64,000 nucleotides of DNA. Source: Amphibalanus amphitrite. Its lineage: Eukaryota; Arthropoda; Thecostraca; Balanomorpha; Balanidae. The stretch covers positions 248,001-312,000 of the forward strand of contig NW_024881563.1 of assembly GCF_019059575.1 (NCBI RefSeq). The letters run 5' to 3'. The stretch's first letter is position 1; every line of letters starts with the position of its first letter. The notes under the pieces were generated by a model. That model did no database searches. It saw only the letters and a program-made list of their open reading frames with translations, and had not been told where the DNA came from. The translations under genes were made by a program, and so were the position numbers. Below, piece after piece: positions 52,954 to 63,598 of the stretch.

Positions 52954-55900
52954 CTATTGCCGGGGCGTAGCCGATCGGCTCTGGAATGAGCGAAAGCCGG
53001 CGGCAAAGGCCGCCACCACGTCGTCCCGTCGTAGGTCAGGTGGTCGACCGTGCATGTTTCCCAGCGCGTGGAGGCGCGTGCCGCACAGGCACGGGCAGCG
53101 AAGCAGCACGTGTCGCGGCGTATCCGCCTCCTCGCCGCACACCAGGCATCGAGCCGCTGGGCACTCGGTGTCGGCGCAGCCCTGACAGGTGTCAGTTGGG
53201 CGGCGTCCGATGCGGTGCAGGTACTGGGCCGACTGGCTCCAGTGTCCCGCCCGCAGCTGATGTGTGTCAACCGCGGCCATCCGGTTGTCACCGCTGACCG
53301 GTCCCGGTAGATGTTCTTCACCGAATATTTCCTTGTACCAGCCGTCTGGCCATGCACGTTGCCACTGGCGCCGGGCAGACCTGGCGGCGGCGCGGGTGGC
53401 GCTCCTGGTGTCAATAGGGGCATTTGACTGGTCCATGCCTGCGGCCTCCTTTGCGATTGCATCGGCGCGCTCGTTGCCGGCCAGGCCACAGTGGGCGGGC
53501 ACCCACTGGAGGTGCACCGGTCGACCGCGCTCCACCAGTAGCAGCAGCTGCTGCCAGATGGTGGCTCCCAGCTGGGTAGTCTGGGCTGCGGGACCGCTCT
53601 CCAGTGTCATCAGCGCCGCACGGGAGTCTAGGCAGGCTATGATTGGGTCGTCACCGCCGGCGGGGGCGGCGTCCTCTTGCTCGATCTCCACGATCTTTGC
53701 GAGCGCGTCTCGGAGTGCAACCAGCTCCGCTCTTGTGCTCGAACAGTAGACGCCTGCTGGGGTTCTGACCTCTTCCGTGTTGCCGTTCGGGAGGGTGATG
53801 TGGGCGCCTCCTCCGCCCGATGTCACTCCTCCTGTCGCTGATCCGTCCGACCATATCCAGATCGCGCGCTCCGCCCCCGGGAGCTTCTCTAGTATGTCCT
53901 CTGCCGCGGTTCTCCGGGACTCATCTGATCTGCCTCTTGCGCATGCGGGTCCAGCGGTGGGGGCGATGGAGACTCCTTCCGTAGGAGTCCACGGAGGGAG
54001 AGTTGCCGCAAGGCTGGGCTCGACTGGAACATCCAGCGCTCCCAGGTCGCGTAGGGTGTTGCGCCCCAGCTCGCGCCAGCCGCGAACGGCGGAGAGGCGG
54101 GAGTGCTGTGTCGCGGTGGCCACGGCTCTCAGTGGGTCGTCTGGAGGCAGCGAGGCTGCTCTCATCACCATTCTCGTGGCTAGAGTGGTGCGTCGCATCT
54201 CTGCCGTGGCCATGCCGGCCTCCGCCATCAGGCCGTGCGTCGGCGTCGACATGGGACAGCCGGTGACTGCCCTGGCCGCCGCGCGCAGTTCCCGATCGAC
54301 CAGCTCCACGTGGGACGGGGAGGCCGCCGGCAGCCAGGCTGCTGCAGCGTACTCTAACGCGCCGCGAACATAGCCGTTGGCTACTGTGCGCAGGTGATGC
54401 TCTCGTAGTCCCCATGAGTGGCCGGTGAGCTTCCTCAACTGTGCTGTGCGTGGGCGGACCTTGCGGCGCAGGCTGGCGCAGTGCTCGCCGAAGTGGAGGA
54501 GGCGGTCTAGCGTCACTCCCAGCAGCTTGACATGAGATGTTGCGGTGACGTCCGATCCTGCGACCTTGAGCGTGACATTCTTGGCGTCAGGGGCCCACTG
54601 AGACAGAACCAGGATTTGGGTTTTGTGGCCGGCGATGTTCATCTTGTTCTTGGTCGCCCATCTCGCCATCATGTCTGCCGATTGCTGTGCTCGGGACAGA
54701 GCCATCTGGATGTTCGGGCCGGCGCTCACTGTGGCGGTGTCGTCTGCGTACATGTAGCAGTCCGTGCGGGGCACCTTGCGCAGCTCCTCGATGAGGTCGG
54801 CGGCCCAGAGCGTGTATAGGGTCGGCGCGAGCACGGATCCCTGCGGCAGGCCGGCTCTGAAGGGCCTGTCCCGGCTGCGAACGCCGTTTACCTCCACGCA
54901 GGCTCGGCGATCCCTGAGCAGCTGGAAGATCCAGGTGACGAGGCATTTAGGTAGGTGTCTCAGCAGTTTGTTCTGGAGCATCTTGTGGTCGATGGTATCA
55001 TATGCTCGCGCGAAATCGTAGGCGACGAGCACAAACTTGTCTGCAGTGATGCCGTCCTTTGGGCGGCCGCGAGCCTTCGGCTTGTTCCAGCCATCTTGTA
55101 CCGACTGGATCAGTCGGCTCAGGTTATCTTCAGCGGCGCGGCCACGGCGGAAACCCACCTGCTCCGGCGGGATCAGACAGTGCATCTCGCAGAGGTGCGT
55201 GAGACGGGCGGCCACCATCCGTTCGGCGAGCTTAGCCACAGTGCTCGTCAGGGCGATTGGACGATAGCTGGAGACGTCCTTGGGGTTCTTCCCTGGCTTC
55301 GGGATCGGGATGATAGTAGCCCGTTTCCAGCTTGCCGGGATCGCGCCCTTTGTCCAGGTCGAGTTGATCAGATGGAGCAGCGTCTCGCGCGCTCTGGGGC
55401 CCAGGTGCTGCAGGTGCTCCGCGCATACTTGGTCCGGACCCGGCGCCTTCCGCGACTTCATCTTCTTCATCTGGGCGTTCATCTCTTGCATAGAGAAAGG
55501 CTGGCAGGCGTCTGTCCTGTTATTACCACAGGAGCAGGGGGCCCGCCGACGTCCTTTCAACTCCGCCTTGGTGCGCCTGTCCCACTTCTTGCTGCGCACG
55601 TGCTTGCTGACAGCAGCGTACGTTGCGACAAATGCCTCGGCCTTGCTACGGTCCTCCACGGCCTCGCGGCCGCGGTCCCCGTTGATAGCTTGGCCAGGGG
55701 CAGTTGACTGTACACCGCCCTCCATCTTGCGGAGCAACTTGGTGATACGGCCCAGGTTCGTATGTTGGTTGAGCTCTTCTGTGGCGAACGTCCGGAACGC
55801 TCTCTTCCTCGCTTCCTCTTCGGTCTCCGCGACCTTCTTCTTGGCGCGTTTCCACGCCTCGCGGTTCTCCGGTGTGGGCGACTGATCGAGGGCAGCCCTC

Positions 55901-57048
55901 GCCTCTCGTCGCTCCGCCACGGCACGCTCCAGCTCCGGGTCCAGCGCCCATGGCTTCGGGTCGGCCCTGGCCCCTCTGGGTATGTGTTTCGCGCTGGCTT
56001 GCATGATGGCGTCTGTGAGGCGGTTGCTCAGCTGATCGACGGTCAGATGAGCAGGCGCGGCGGCTGTGAGTGCAGTCTCGCAGTCTTGGGTGTACGCCGT
56101 CCAGCTCGCCTTCCGGAACGACCATCGGGTCTTCCGGATCCGTCGAGGCCGGCACCCGCTGACGGTGACTGTCATCACCTGTGGCAGGTGGTCACTGCCC
56201 AGATCATCACCGGTACGCCAGGTGCAGCGTCTTGCCAGGTCTCGGTGTGCCATGGACACGTCCGGTGCAGTCGGCGGGCCGGTTCCGTAACCAGAGCGGG
56301 TGGCAGCTCCGGAGTTGAGGGCCTCCCATCCATTGGTCTCCATCCAGTCTTGCAGCAGTTGGCCGGTACTGTCTGGCTCGGTGCACGACGGGTCCCAGGT
56401 TCCGTGGTGGGCATTGAAGTCGCCAGTGATGATGGCGCTGCTGGTTGTTGGGAAGGCGGCCATGGAGAACCGATCCACGCGTTCGTCGTCCCCTGTGGCT
56501 CGGATCGGGGGCCGGTATACGTTGTGGACGTCGATGCTGGTGATTGAGCTCGGTCTTGGTCTTGCTTTAGTGTTCTGCGTCTGATTCGGGTGACTAGAGT
56601 AGAGGAATACCCGGGTGGCGCACCATTCCGTGGAGTCGTCCAGAGGGTGGAGAGGCGGTTGGTCGATGGTGGTGAACTGAAGGCCGTCGCGAACGAAGAG
56701 TGCCACGTCTCCGCCCTTGACAGGTCCGCCGTCCCTCCTCCCACGCGCCCGACGGGTGACCACAGCTGTCTGGTACCCAGGAATTGACGGGTTCTTGTTG
56801 GCCGCTAGCTGAGCCTCTTGCACAGCTACCACGTCCGCCTTCGTTGCGCTCAGCCAGCGTTGGAACTCCTGCATCTTAGTGCGGAGCCCCTCCGCGTTCC
56901 AGGACACGATGACCAGGCGGCTTCGCGCGGAGCGGTTCAGGCGGTAGCGGCGGTTCTTGGCGCGGCGACTCCGTCCTCCCCGGGCACGGTCGCTGCGGAC
57001 ACCCGGACCCCCGCCGGGGGCGCTACCGGCGGGGTCCGTGTCGCTCAC
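52954..57048 (-). CDS. LINE ORF2: APE endonuclease-RT-RNase H-CCHC (I-group-like)
   Basis: 1364 codons without a stop. Endonuclease (residues ~45-300): SWNAEGL, VQEAQL, NVYRP, TGDFNAHH, GSDHLPQ, all catalytic positions present. RT (~520-820): FRRGRAAEDNLSRL, YDFARAYDTIDH, GLPQGSVLAPTLYTL, catalytic YADDT near 766. RNase H (~1060-1200): WSDGSAT, STRAELVALRDAL, CLDSRAAL, NERADAIAKEA. C-terminal zinc site CLVCGEEADTPRHVLLRC near 1310. This order is that of I-group LINEs (I, LOA, Outcast types). The frame opens right after TAA (57051-57049) with GTG, not ATG; the first internal ATG is ~58 codons in. Very GC-rich. It overlaps the ORF1 stop. Confidence 0.93.
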   Translation of the reverse strand: MSDTDPAGSAPGGGPGVRSDRARGGRSRRAKNRRYRLNRSARSRLVIVSWNAEGLRTKMQEFQRWLSATKADVVAVQEAQLAANKNPSIPGYQTAVVTRRARGRRDGGPVKGGDVALFVRDGLQFTTIDQPPLHPLDDSTEWCATRVFLYSSHPNQTQNTKARPRPSSITSIDVHNVYRPPIRATGDDERVDRFSMAAFPTTSSAIITGDFNAHHGTWDPSCTEPDSTGQLLQDWMETNGWEALNSGAATRSGYGTGPPTAPDVSMAHRDLARRCTWRTGDDLGSDHLPQVMTVTVSGCRPRRIRKTRWSFRKASWTAYTQDCETALTAAAPAHLTVDQLSNRLTDAIMQASAKHIPRGARADPKPWALDPELERAVAERREARAALDQSPTPENREAWKRAKKKVAETEEEARKRAFRTFATEELNQHTNLGRITKLLRKMEGGVQSTAPGQAINGDRGREAVEDRSKAEAFVATYAAVSKHVRSKKWDRRTKAELKGRRRAPCSCGNNRTDACQPFSMQEMNAQMKKMKSRKAPGPDQVCAEHLQHLGPRARETLLHLINSTWTKGAIPASWKRATIIPIPKPGKNPKDVSSYRPIALTSTVAKLAERMVAARLTHLCEMHCLIPPEQVGFRRGRAAEDNLSRLIQSVQDGWNKPKARGRPKDGITADKFVLVAYDFARAYDTIDHKMLQNKLLRHLPKCLVTWIFQLLRDRRACVEVNGVRSRDRPFRAGLPQGSVLAPTLYTLWAADLIEELRKVPRTDCYMYADDTATVSAGPNIQMALSRAQQSADMMARWATKNKMNIAGHKTQILVLSQWAPDAKNVTLKVAGSDVTATSHVKLLGVTLDRLLHFGEHCASLRRKVRPRTAQLRKLTGHSWGLREHHLRTVANGYVRGALEYAAAAWLPAASPSHVELVDRELRAAARAVTGCPMSTPTHGLMAEAGMATAEMRRTTLATRMVMRAASLPPDDPLRAVATATQHSRLSAVRGWRELGRNTLRDLGALDVPVEPSLAATLPPWTPTEGVSIAPTAGPACARGRSDESRRTAAEDILEKLPGAERAIWIWSDGSATGGVTSGGGGAHITLPNGNTEEVRTPAGVYCSSTRAELVALRDALAKIVEIEQEDAAPAGGDDPIIACLDSRAALMTLESGPAAQTTQLGATIWQQLLLLVERGRPVHLQWVPAHCGLAGNERADAIAKEAAGMDQSNAPIDTRSATRAAARSARRQWQRAWPDGWYKEIFGEEHLPGPVSGDNRMAAVDTHQLRAGHWSQSAQYLHRIGRRPTDTCQGCADTECPAARCLVCGEEADTPRHVLLRCPCLCGTRLHALGNMHGRPPDLRRDDVVAAFAAGFRSFQSRSATPRQ

Positions 57049-57575
57049 TTATCTACTGGGACCGGGGCCGCCTCGGCTCTGCTCGCCGCGCGGCGCCCGA
57101 TCCCGTAGATGCTCTTGGATGTTGAGGTTGTTGGACGACGTGGTGGCGCGTCGGCCACCGGCGTTCGCCCCCTGCAGGAGGCGTGTTGTGGTCGTTTGGT
57201 TTCCCCCAAGCGCTCGCCACGCCTGGGGTGGGGCCAGGCCCCTCCACCGTCCACCTCGAGGAGGCGATCCACGTCGGACGGCGGGCCCCCCAACTCGACT
57301 GGGGGCACGGGCCCGTGTGCCCCCCCCCCCTTGTGTGCGCCCTTGTCCAAAATTTTCTTCTGGGCTTCAGCTATCCCAGACTCTAACTTGTTTCCCAAAT
57401 CCAGAAGAGCAGTGACCTTAGGCCTGCATGCCGAACACAGCCACAGGAAATCATATTCTGACAGGGCTGTAAATGCCTCCACAGATAGGCCCTGGCATTT
57501 TGGATGAAAACCATTCTTTGCAGGCATCGCACATAATGCTATCCTCTTTACTAGAAATAGATAGTCCACATACCT
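57045..57575 (-). pseudogene. LINE ORF1, 5'-truncated, with PHD-like zinc motif
   Basis: ORF1 of the same LINE, ending VPVDK and TGA (57047-57045), which overlaps the GTG of ORF2. Residues upstream carry a PHD-type zinc finger: CGLSISSKEDSIMCDACKEW then, after a one-base frameshift near 57510, FHPKCQGLS and WLCSAC. A Pro/Gly-rich middle and basic C-terminus follow. Left of about 57575 the sequence belongs to the plus-strand CR1/L2-like LINE, so this ORF1 is cut there. PHD-like ORF1 proteins are known in several LINE clades. Confidence 0.7.
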
Positions 57576-59101
57576 TGGATGGACTGTCCATGAACTTTTT
57601 CAAAAAGTGTTTCAGTGCTATCTCACATGTTGTTTTATGCATTGTGAATACCAGCCTTGTCACCGGCACTGTACCTGATTCGTGAAAAGTCGCAGTTGTT
57701 CAGCCCATATATAAGTCGTCGGGCTCCATCAGAGACCCCTCTAACTTCAGACCGATATCACTTGTGCCTTGTTTAGCCAAAATAGTAGAACGTGTTGTTC
57801 ACAAGCAGCTGTATGCCTATTTCGATCAGAACCACCTATTCTCTCACACGCAACACGGCTTTCGACGAAATCACTCTACTGAAACAGCGCTTATAGACGT
57901 TACAGATCGTGTACTAGAGGGCATGGACCATGGTGAAATATCTCTTCTTGTACTGTTAGATTTAAGCAAGTGCTTTGATGTTGTCAATCATTCAAAACTG
58001 ATTGAAAAAAATACAGCTTTACGGCGTGGAGACCGCTTGGTTTTCGAGTTACCTTTCAAATCACTATCAGCATGTCAGACTGAGCACTCCCGCTGGACGT
58101 CAGCGCTTATCCAACGCAGTCAGAAATCCAATTGGCGTCTATCAGGGCACCTCGCTCGGACCCCTCTTGTACAACGTTTTCTCCAACGATCTTAGCTTAT
58201 ATGTCAACAGCGATGTCAACATCGCGCAATACGCCGATGACTCACAGATCCTGGTTACCGGACGTAAATGTGAAATTGCGCAACTCGTTCAGCGCATGGA
58301 ATCGGCTCTGTGCACTTTGCTTCAGTGGTTCGCTCAAAATCAGATGAAAGTAAACTCTAGTAAGACTCAACTGATTGTACTCGGCACTCGTCAAATGCTA
58401 CTCGGCCTACCAAAAATGTGTATCAATGTAAACGGTGTGATTGTAGAAGAGATTCCGCGAGTCAAAAATTTAGGCGTACCTAGTAATGGACAGACACTTG
58501 ACTTACGAACCGCATGTCAACCAGTTGGTAGCGAAGTGTACTGGCTTATTGGTCGGCCTCAGTCATGCGAGACATCGTATCCCCCATGAGGTACTACCAG
58601 CGCTCGTGGATGGACTAGTGATTTCCCTGATTCGCTATTGCATCTCTGTATACGGAAACTCTACCGCTCACTCATTGTCACGTGTGCAGAAACTAACTGT
58701 GCACACTAACTGTGAAACTAACGTTACTTAACTTTTGTGCAATAGTGGTCTCAGGACGGCGTAGACGTGAGCACGTAAGCGATGTACTGGCTGAGTTGAA
58801 CTGGTTACCTGCCCAGGACCTCGTAATGTACCGCACATTGTGTTTAATCAAAGCCGTCCTGACCCATGGACAGCCGAGCGGCTCCGCTGGCCTGTTTCGT
58901 ACTGCGCTGAGTGTGAGATCGAGGTCGACCAGACTGGATGACCTTCTTGTTTTGCCACGTGTCAAAACTGAGTCTGGCAAGCGAAGGTTTGCCTATCGAG
59001 CCGCCAGCGCGTTCAATGCCATGCCGCGCGACATTAGGGAGACCCGCATATCGGCGTTCAGAGGGACCGTCAAGAAATACTTGAGCACGGCGCGGCGGTG
59101 A
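57576..59101 (+). pseudogene. CR1/L2-like LINE reverse transcriptase, 5'-truncated and decayed
   Basis: Translation in shifting frames gives DGLSMNFFKKCFSAISHVV, NTSLVTGTVPDS-stop-KVAVVQPIYKSSG, NFRPISLVPCLAKIVERVV, HGFRRNHSTETALID, LLVLLDLSKCFDVVNHSKL, QGTSLGPLLYNVFSNDL and QYADDSQILVTG, then GRRRREHVSDVLAELNWLP and a C-terminal VKKYLSTARR. These are RT and post-RT segments of CR1/L2-type non-LTR elements. Lesions: TGA for Trp at ~57682, a frameshift at an A7 run near 58010, further shifts near 58480 and 58700. No endonuclease part. It is inactive and meets the other LINE head to head near 57575. Confidence 0.85.
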
Positions 59102-59375
59102 ACGCACATATATGTACGCACAAGAGCTTTTATTGTGATCTTAGCACTTCCACTTTTGTTTTACATGACATGTAAATAAAGTATGTTGTAATTTACCATT
59201 TACAATGTAAATTGACATGTAAATTGTGCAAATAAAGACATGTCTTTTACCCATATCGTGTCTTTTACCAGTTAAGTGTCCTTTGCCCATATTGTTGACG
59301 CGAGCACATGAAAAACCAGTGATTGTCTGGATGAGCTTTAAATATATTCTGACTCTGATTCTGATTCTGACCTTT
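59102..59375 (+). other. 3' end of CR1/L2-like LINE
   Basis: AT-rich 3' region with AATAAA at 59174 and 59230 and repeated ACATGTAAA/TGTAAATTG words. It then ends in CTGACTCTGATTCTGATTCTG (TCTGAT repeats, 59350-59371), the sort of short tandem tail usual in these LINEs. 59376-59780 is T-rich with nothing recognised apart from an unsupported 115-codon ORF (59226-59573). Confidence 0.5.
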
Positions 59376-59779
59376 TGTCCTCCTTTGCACGTGTACCTTG
59401 TTTTTCTCGACTTCCTCGCTGGACTCCAACCCTTCTTTTCCTATCCACCTATCTCTTCACCCTCGCTTGCCTTGCTGATTTCACTATCACCTTCTTCATG
59501 TTCCACAGTTGCCTGCACCATATTTGTCCCGGCCCATTTTGGCGGCATTGAAAATCTCTACAAGTGCTTTTAAAATAATTTTGATCACCTTTTTCTTTTT
59601 GTAATTTTTTTTTAATTTTTTGTCTGTTTTCTTTTGTTTCTTATTCTAAGCAATGTTCTTCTTTTTGAAAACACACCGGCTCTTGCTGTGACCTTGGCTG
59701 TGAGGTGAGGAGCTAATCTGGCGCACGTCCAACCAGGGCGAGGATTGGGAAGGAACTGGAACGAAGGAACGAACATATG

Positions 59780-60540
59780 GTTTTTACTATTGTGGTTAAA
59801 TTATCATTTTAATATCAAATATCTTTCTTTATTGTAATAAAAATAAATCGTTTAATTGGCCCTGTTCGGTCCCTGTTTTTATATCAGTGTGCTGTCAGTT
59901 TTCCTCATATAAGGAAGTTATTGCTGGCGCGGCTTGGCCTCTCATTGGTCTAACGAATAGACCACTTGAATTCGACCAATGAGGAGCCAAGAAGTAGCAG
60001 CATGGTCACAGCCTGCTGATAAATAAACGGGGTGTGAACAGAGCTATTATTTTCTTTCAAAATACCAATCCATTTATGGAATGGCCAGCTGATCGTGAAG
60101 CCCAGAACCTGCAGAAAAGCTGTTTTCTAACGCCATTTCCGATTGAATTCGTCGAATTTAATCGAATCGCGTTAATCCCTAGTGGAAAATGGAAGCCTTT
60201 TCTCCCCGATAAGTGGACGCGATGCTGCAAGTACCTGCAGGTTATATCGTTTTTCACCCGTAGTAGTGAGGGCTGCATTTATGCCCATATATGGGACGCC
60301 GGTGAAAACAGGGCGCCGGAGGGCATATTAGTCACGTGACATTTGGAGCTTCTCCCACTCCGCGGGTCTTCTACGTGCTAAACATCACATGTAAATTTCA
60401 CGAACCTTGATCAAATCGCCCCAGGCGCCCTGTTTTCACCGTCGTCCCATATATGGTCATCAGAAGTATATTTATTGCCCAATCCATTTTTGGATCTTCG
60501 CCTCGTAGTTTCCCCAACTGAGCTTTTTCTGTTGGTAAAA
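59780..60540 (+). repeat. Dispersed repeat, copy 1 (contains a MITE)
   Basis: Matches 61165-61570 in order and orientation: an AT-rich start, then ACCAATCCATTTAT.GAATGG, CAGAACCTGCAGAAAAGCTG, AATGGAAGCCTTTTCTC, GAGGGCTGCATTTATGCCCA and CGCCTCGTAGTTTCCCCAAC. Copy 1 has an extra segment with a CCAAT dyad (59932-59993) and a 154-bp MITE. Unit identity unknown; ORFs are not conserved. Confidence 0.75.
60294..60447. mobile_element. 154-bp MITE with empty site preserved in paralogue
   Basis: Inverted ends GGACGCCGGTGAAAACAGGG and the inverse ending CGTCC (one mismatch in ~24). Flanked by CATATATG at 60286-60293 and 60448-60455; the paralogue at 61493-61505 has a single CATATATG at that place, proving insertion there. 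Eight-base duplication (ambiguous by a base or two because the target is palindromic) suits hAT- or Mutator-type mobilisation. Confidence 0.8.
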
Positions 60541-61164
60541 CTGGCCTCTGGGCACTTCACAAAGCTTAATTGAATGCAACCAGGGGCAAAAGTCGCATTT
60601 GTGTCATTTTCGGAGCAAATAGGTTATCCCCAACATATGCTCAACATTTTCTATATTTGGGTATACTTGCATCACCAGCATAGGTACCCATTTTTTGAAG
60701 TTGCTGGAAGTTGCGTACCCATTTATGGAAGAATCTTCCAAAATGAAAAAAAAATATAAAAATGGAAGAATTAACCACAACTTCCTAGACTGATATTAAC
60801 TTTGAACCTATATGGTTGAAAAAGATAAGAAGTAACAATACAGTTGGGGAAACTACGAGGAGCCAAACAAAAATTGGATTAGCCAATCAGCGTCTGGAGT
60901 GGGCGGGGCGATGACCATATATGGTCATAAAATCAGACAACTTCATCTTTTCAATGAATTTTAGCATTCAAATGAAAAAATAAGGCATAAGGATGTTTTT
61001 TAACCACACAAGGCCTACACTCACCCGGTGCATAATTAATTGGCGTCTCTAAATCGCAGAGTTACAACGCAAGGTCAAACCGTGATTGGCAAATATGGCG
61101 GATTGAAACACACGCGCCAAAAAATGTAAGCAGTACCGTGGTTTAAAAATGTCATTATTTTTAT
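60456..61164. other. Non-coding stretch with CCAAT / GC-box / CArG cluster
   Basis: At 60883-60924, CCAATCAG, GGGCGGGGC and CCATATATGG (a perfect CArG box) stand within 42 bp, which looks promoter-like. No downstream ORF of note. Otherwise AT-rich and featureless. Confidence 0.35.
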
Positions 61165-61570
61165 TATTTTGTTTATGGTTTTTCTAATTGTAGTTAAATT
61201 ATTATTTTAGAATTAAATATTTTTGTTTATTGTAATTAAATTAAATCTTTTTAACAGTTTTCTTTCATAAAACCAATCCATTTATTGAATGGCCAGCTGA
61301 TTGTGACGCCCAGAACCTGCAGAAAAGCTGTTTTCCTATCGCCATTTTCGAGTCGATTCGCCGAATTTAATCAAATCACACCAATTCCTAGTGAAAAATG
61401 GAAGCCTTTTCTCTCCAATAAGTGGACGCGATACCGCAATTACCGGCTCGTTATACCGTTTTTCACCCTTAGTAGCGAGGGCTGCATTTATGCCCATATA
61501 TGGTCATCAAAAGTCCATTTATTGACCAATCCATTTTTTGACGTTCGCCTCGTAGTTTCCCCAACTGAAT
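61165..61570 (+). repeat. Dispersed repeat, copy 2 (empty site)
   Basis: Second copy of 59780-60540, lacking the MITE and the CCAAT-dyad segment. Confidence 0.75.
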
Positions 61571-61684
61571 AGGCTGAGCACAGAACCTTAGGGACCCCAA
61601 GTTCAACCAGCCTACAACTGCCCACGTATATAGAGAACTGCCGAGCTGGTCTCGTCATGTCATGGCATTTGCTATGGCTATGTA

Positions 61685-61706
61685 TAGATAGATAGATAGA
61701 TAGATA
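61685..61706. repeat. (TAGA)n microsatellite
   Basis: Five to six TAGA units. The surrounding 61571-62077 shows no gene. Confidence 0.9.
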
Positions 61707-62077
61707 AGCTTTATTTCAGACTCTGGGCCCATACTCTTAAATACTGATGATTTCAGCCAGTGCAGTGGCAAGACAACCAAATGTCACACAAATGTCACCA
61801 ATGTCATTCTGGCCCGTTTCAGCACTCGCGCAGAGCTATGTGCTAAAATGAACGTACAGTTGCTGTTGCCAGTGGCGCCTCAGGCGAGAACGGTATTGTA
61901 CACTCGAATTTTCAGTCTTTTTTACCAGCTCACTGTATAAAGTTCTTATGTAGAAAAGATAAGAATACTTGGAAAAATCTCAGGGAACTCCCTCAAACCT
62001 CACCTGAGAATTATCCGGCAGATCTACCTGTAAGGCCTGTAAGAATCTTGGGCAGATCAGCAATCAGGGCCCTGTTG

Positions 62078-63598
62078 CACCGGTGCAGGGGGGTACGCTC
62101 CGGCTGTTTAGCATTACGAAAAATGGTGACAGACGTTTGTGGAGGATTGTCGACGAACTATTGTTCCGCGAGCAGTACTTACACGCTAGCGGAAAATTCA
62201 CCAATCAGCGCTCGGCAGTACTCGACGCTGATTGGTCCGACGCTCGTGACGAAATTGCGGGGGACCGCAGTTATTCTCTATGGACCCGAATAGGCTTTTG
62301 GATTTCGGAGGAGTTTCTTTAAAATTATATGCTGTTTGGAGCTGTTTTCGAGTTGAAATATATTTCTTATGACTGTTAGCTATATAATGACACCATAAAA
62401 TCATGATTTTAATAAATATTACCGATGTAATATCGGCCGAAAAGACATGCTGTCATGGCACGGACTGCCCTGCGGCTGATGTGGGGCCCCTAGTGCCAGC
62501 GTATGGTAATAATGGGTTGACGAAGGGTTATTGGAGAAACTTAGAGCCCCTTTAGCATTCAGTATAGGGTCATCAGAATGTCCATCAGGGGTCTGAGTAG
62601 GCCTGTCATAGGGGCATACATGACACATCATGGCCCATGGGTCAATGTAGATCCATTAGGGGCCGTTGAAGGGCCATCATTGTTCAGCGTGGGCTCGCAA
62701 TTACCTCTGATGGGCATATGCCGTGCCCCGATGGACTAACGCTGGCCCCTGATGAACCATCACCAGCCCCTGATAGGTCTACAAAGCCCTCTGCTGGGTC
62801 CAAATTGGTCACTGATATGCCCAAATGGGCCACTGAGAAACCCGTACAACATCCCCTGACTGCACCTGCTGGACCAATGCCGTCCCCTCATGGGCCCACC
62901 ACAGCTCTTGAATGACCTTTTCAAGTCCCCTGAAGTGCCTTTATTGGCCTAAATGGCCCCTGATTGACTGATGTGGTCCCTATTGGTCCTATATGGCCCC
63001 CATGAGCCCTCAACGTCGGCCTAGACAGCCTTACATTATATGCCACTGGGCCCTGTTGGGTCAGCCCCGGCCCCCGATAGGCTTGCACACTGGACCCACC
63101 GGGCCTATACCGACCCATGAAGGGTCTATGTCGAACCCTCACGGACCTCCGATGACCACACGCCGACATGTGTGGCCCCATCAGCAGTGGTCCGTCTATC
63201 CCATGTACTTACGGTCTTTTTGGCCGATGTGACACCGGTAGTATATAGAATGTCATGATTAAATGTCGTTATTACACAGTCAAAAGTCACAGAAAGAATA
63301 TCCAAGCTCAAAAATGGCCTCAAACCCAACAAAAACTGGTATAAATCCCCTTCAAAAGCCGTAAGTCTATTAAACGCCATAGGGGAATAGCTACAGTCCC
63401 CCGCAATTTCGTCACGAGCATCGGGCCAATCAGCGTCGAGTATTGCCGAACGCCGATTGGTCGATTTCCGCTAGCCTGTAAATGCTGCTTGCGGATATAG
63501 TTTTGAACAAGTGAGGGTCGCGGCTACTAATTATCGCTTGTCACCACTTTTTCGTCGGGAACGTTCTACCTGGTTTATATAGCCTTGCACCGGTGTAT
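62078..63598. mobile_element. TIR element with ~215-bp inverted ends and CCAAT dyads
   Basis: Left 62078-62295 and right 63380-63598 are inverted copies: both start at CACCGGTGCA, then ACGAAAAA.TGGTGACA, CGCTAGCGGAAA, a pair of CCAAT boxes facing each other (ACCAATCAGCG...CGCTGATTGGT) and CGTCACGAGC/GCTCGTGACG, GCGGGGGAC. The interior (62480-63200) is a degenerate repeat of GGCCCCTGATGGGCC-like words. No transposase. Superfamily unknown. Confidence 0.7.

Noticed and set aside
53264..57415. Numerous plus-strand ORFs (up to 261 codons) opposite the LINE
   Set aside because: Shadows of the GC-rich ORF2 on the other strand.
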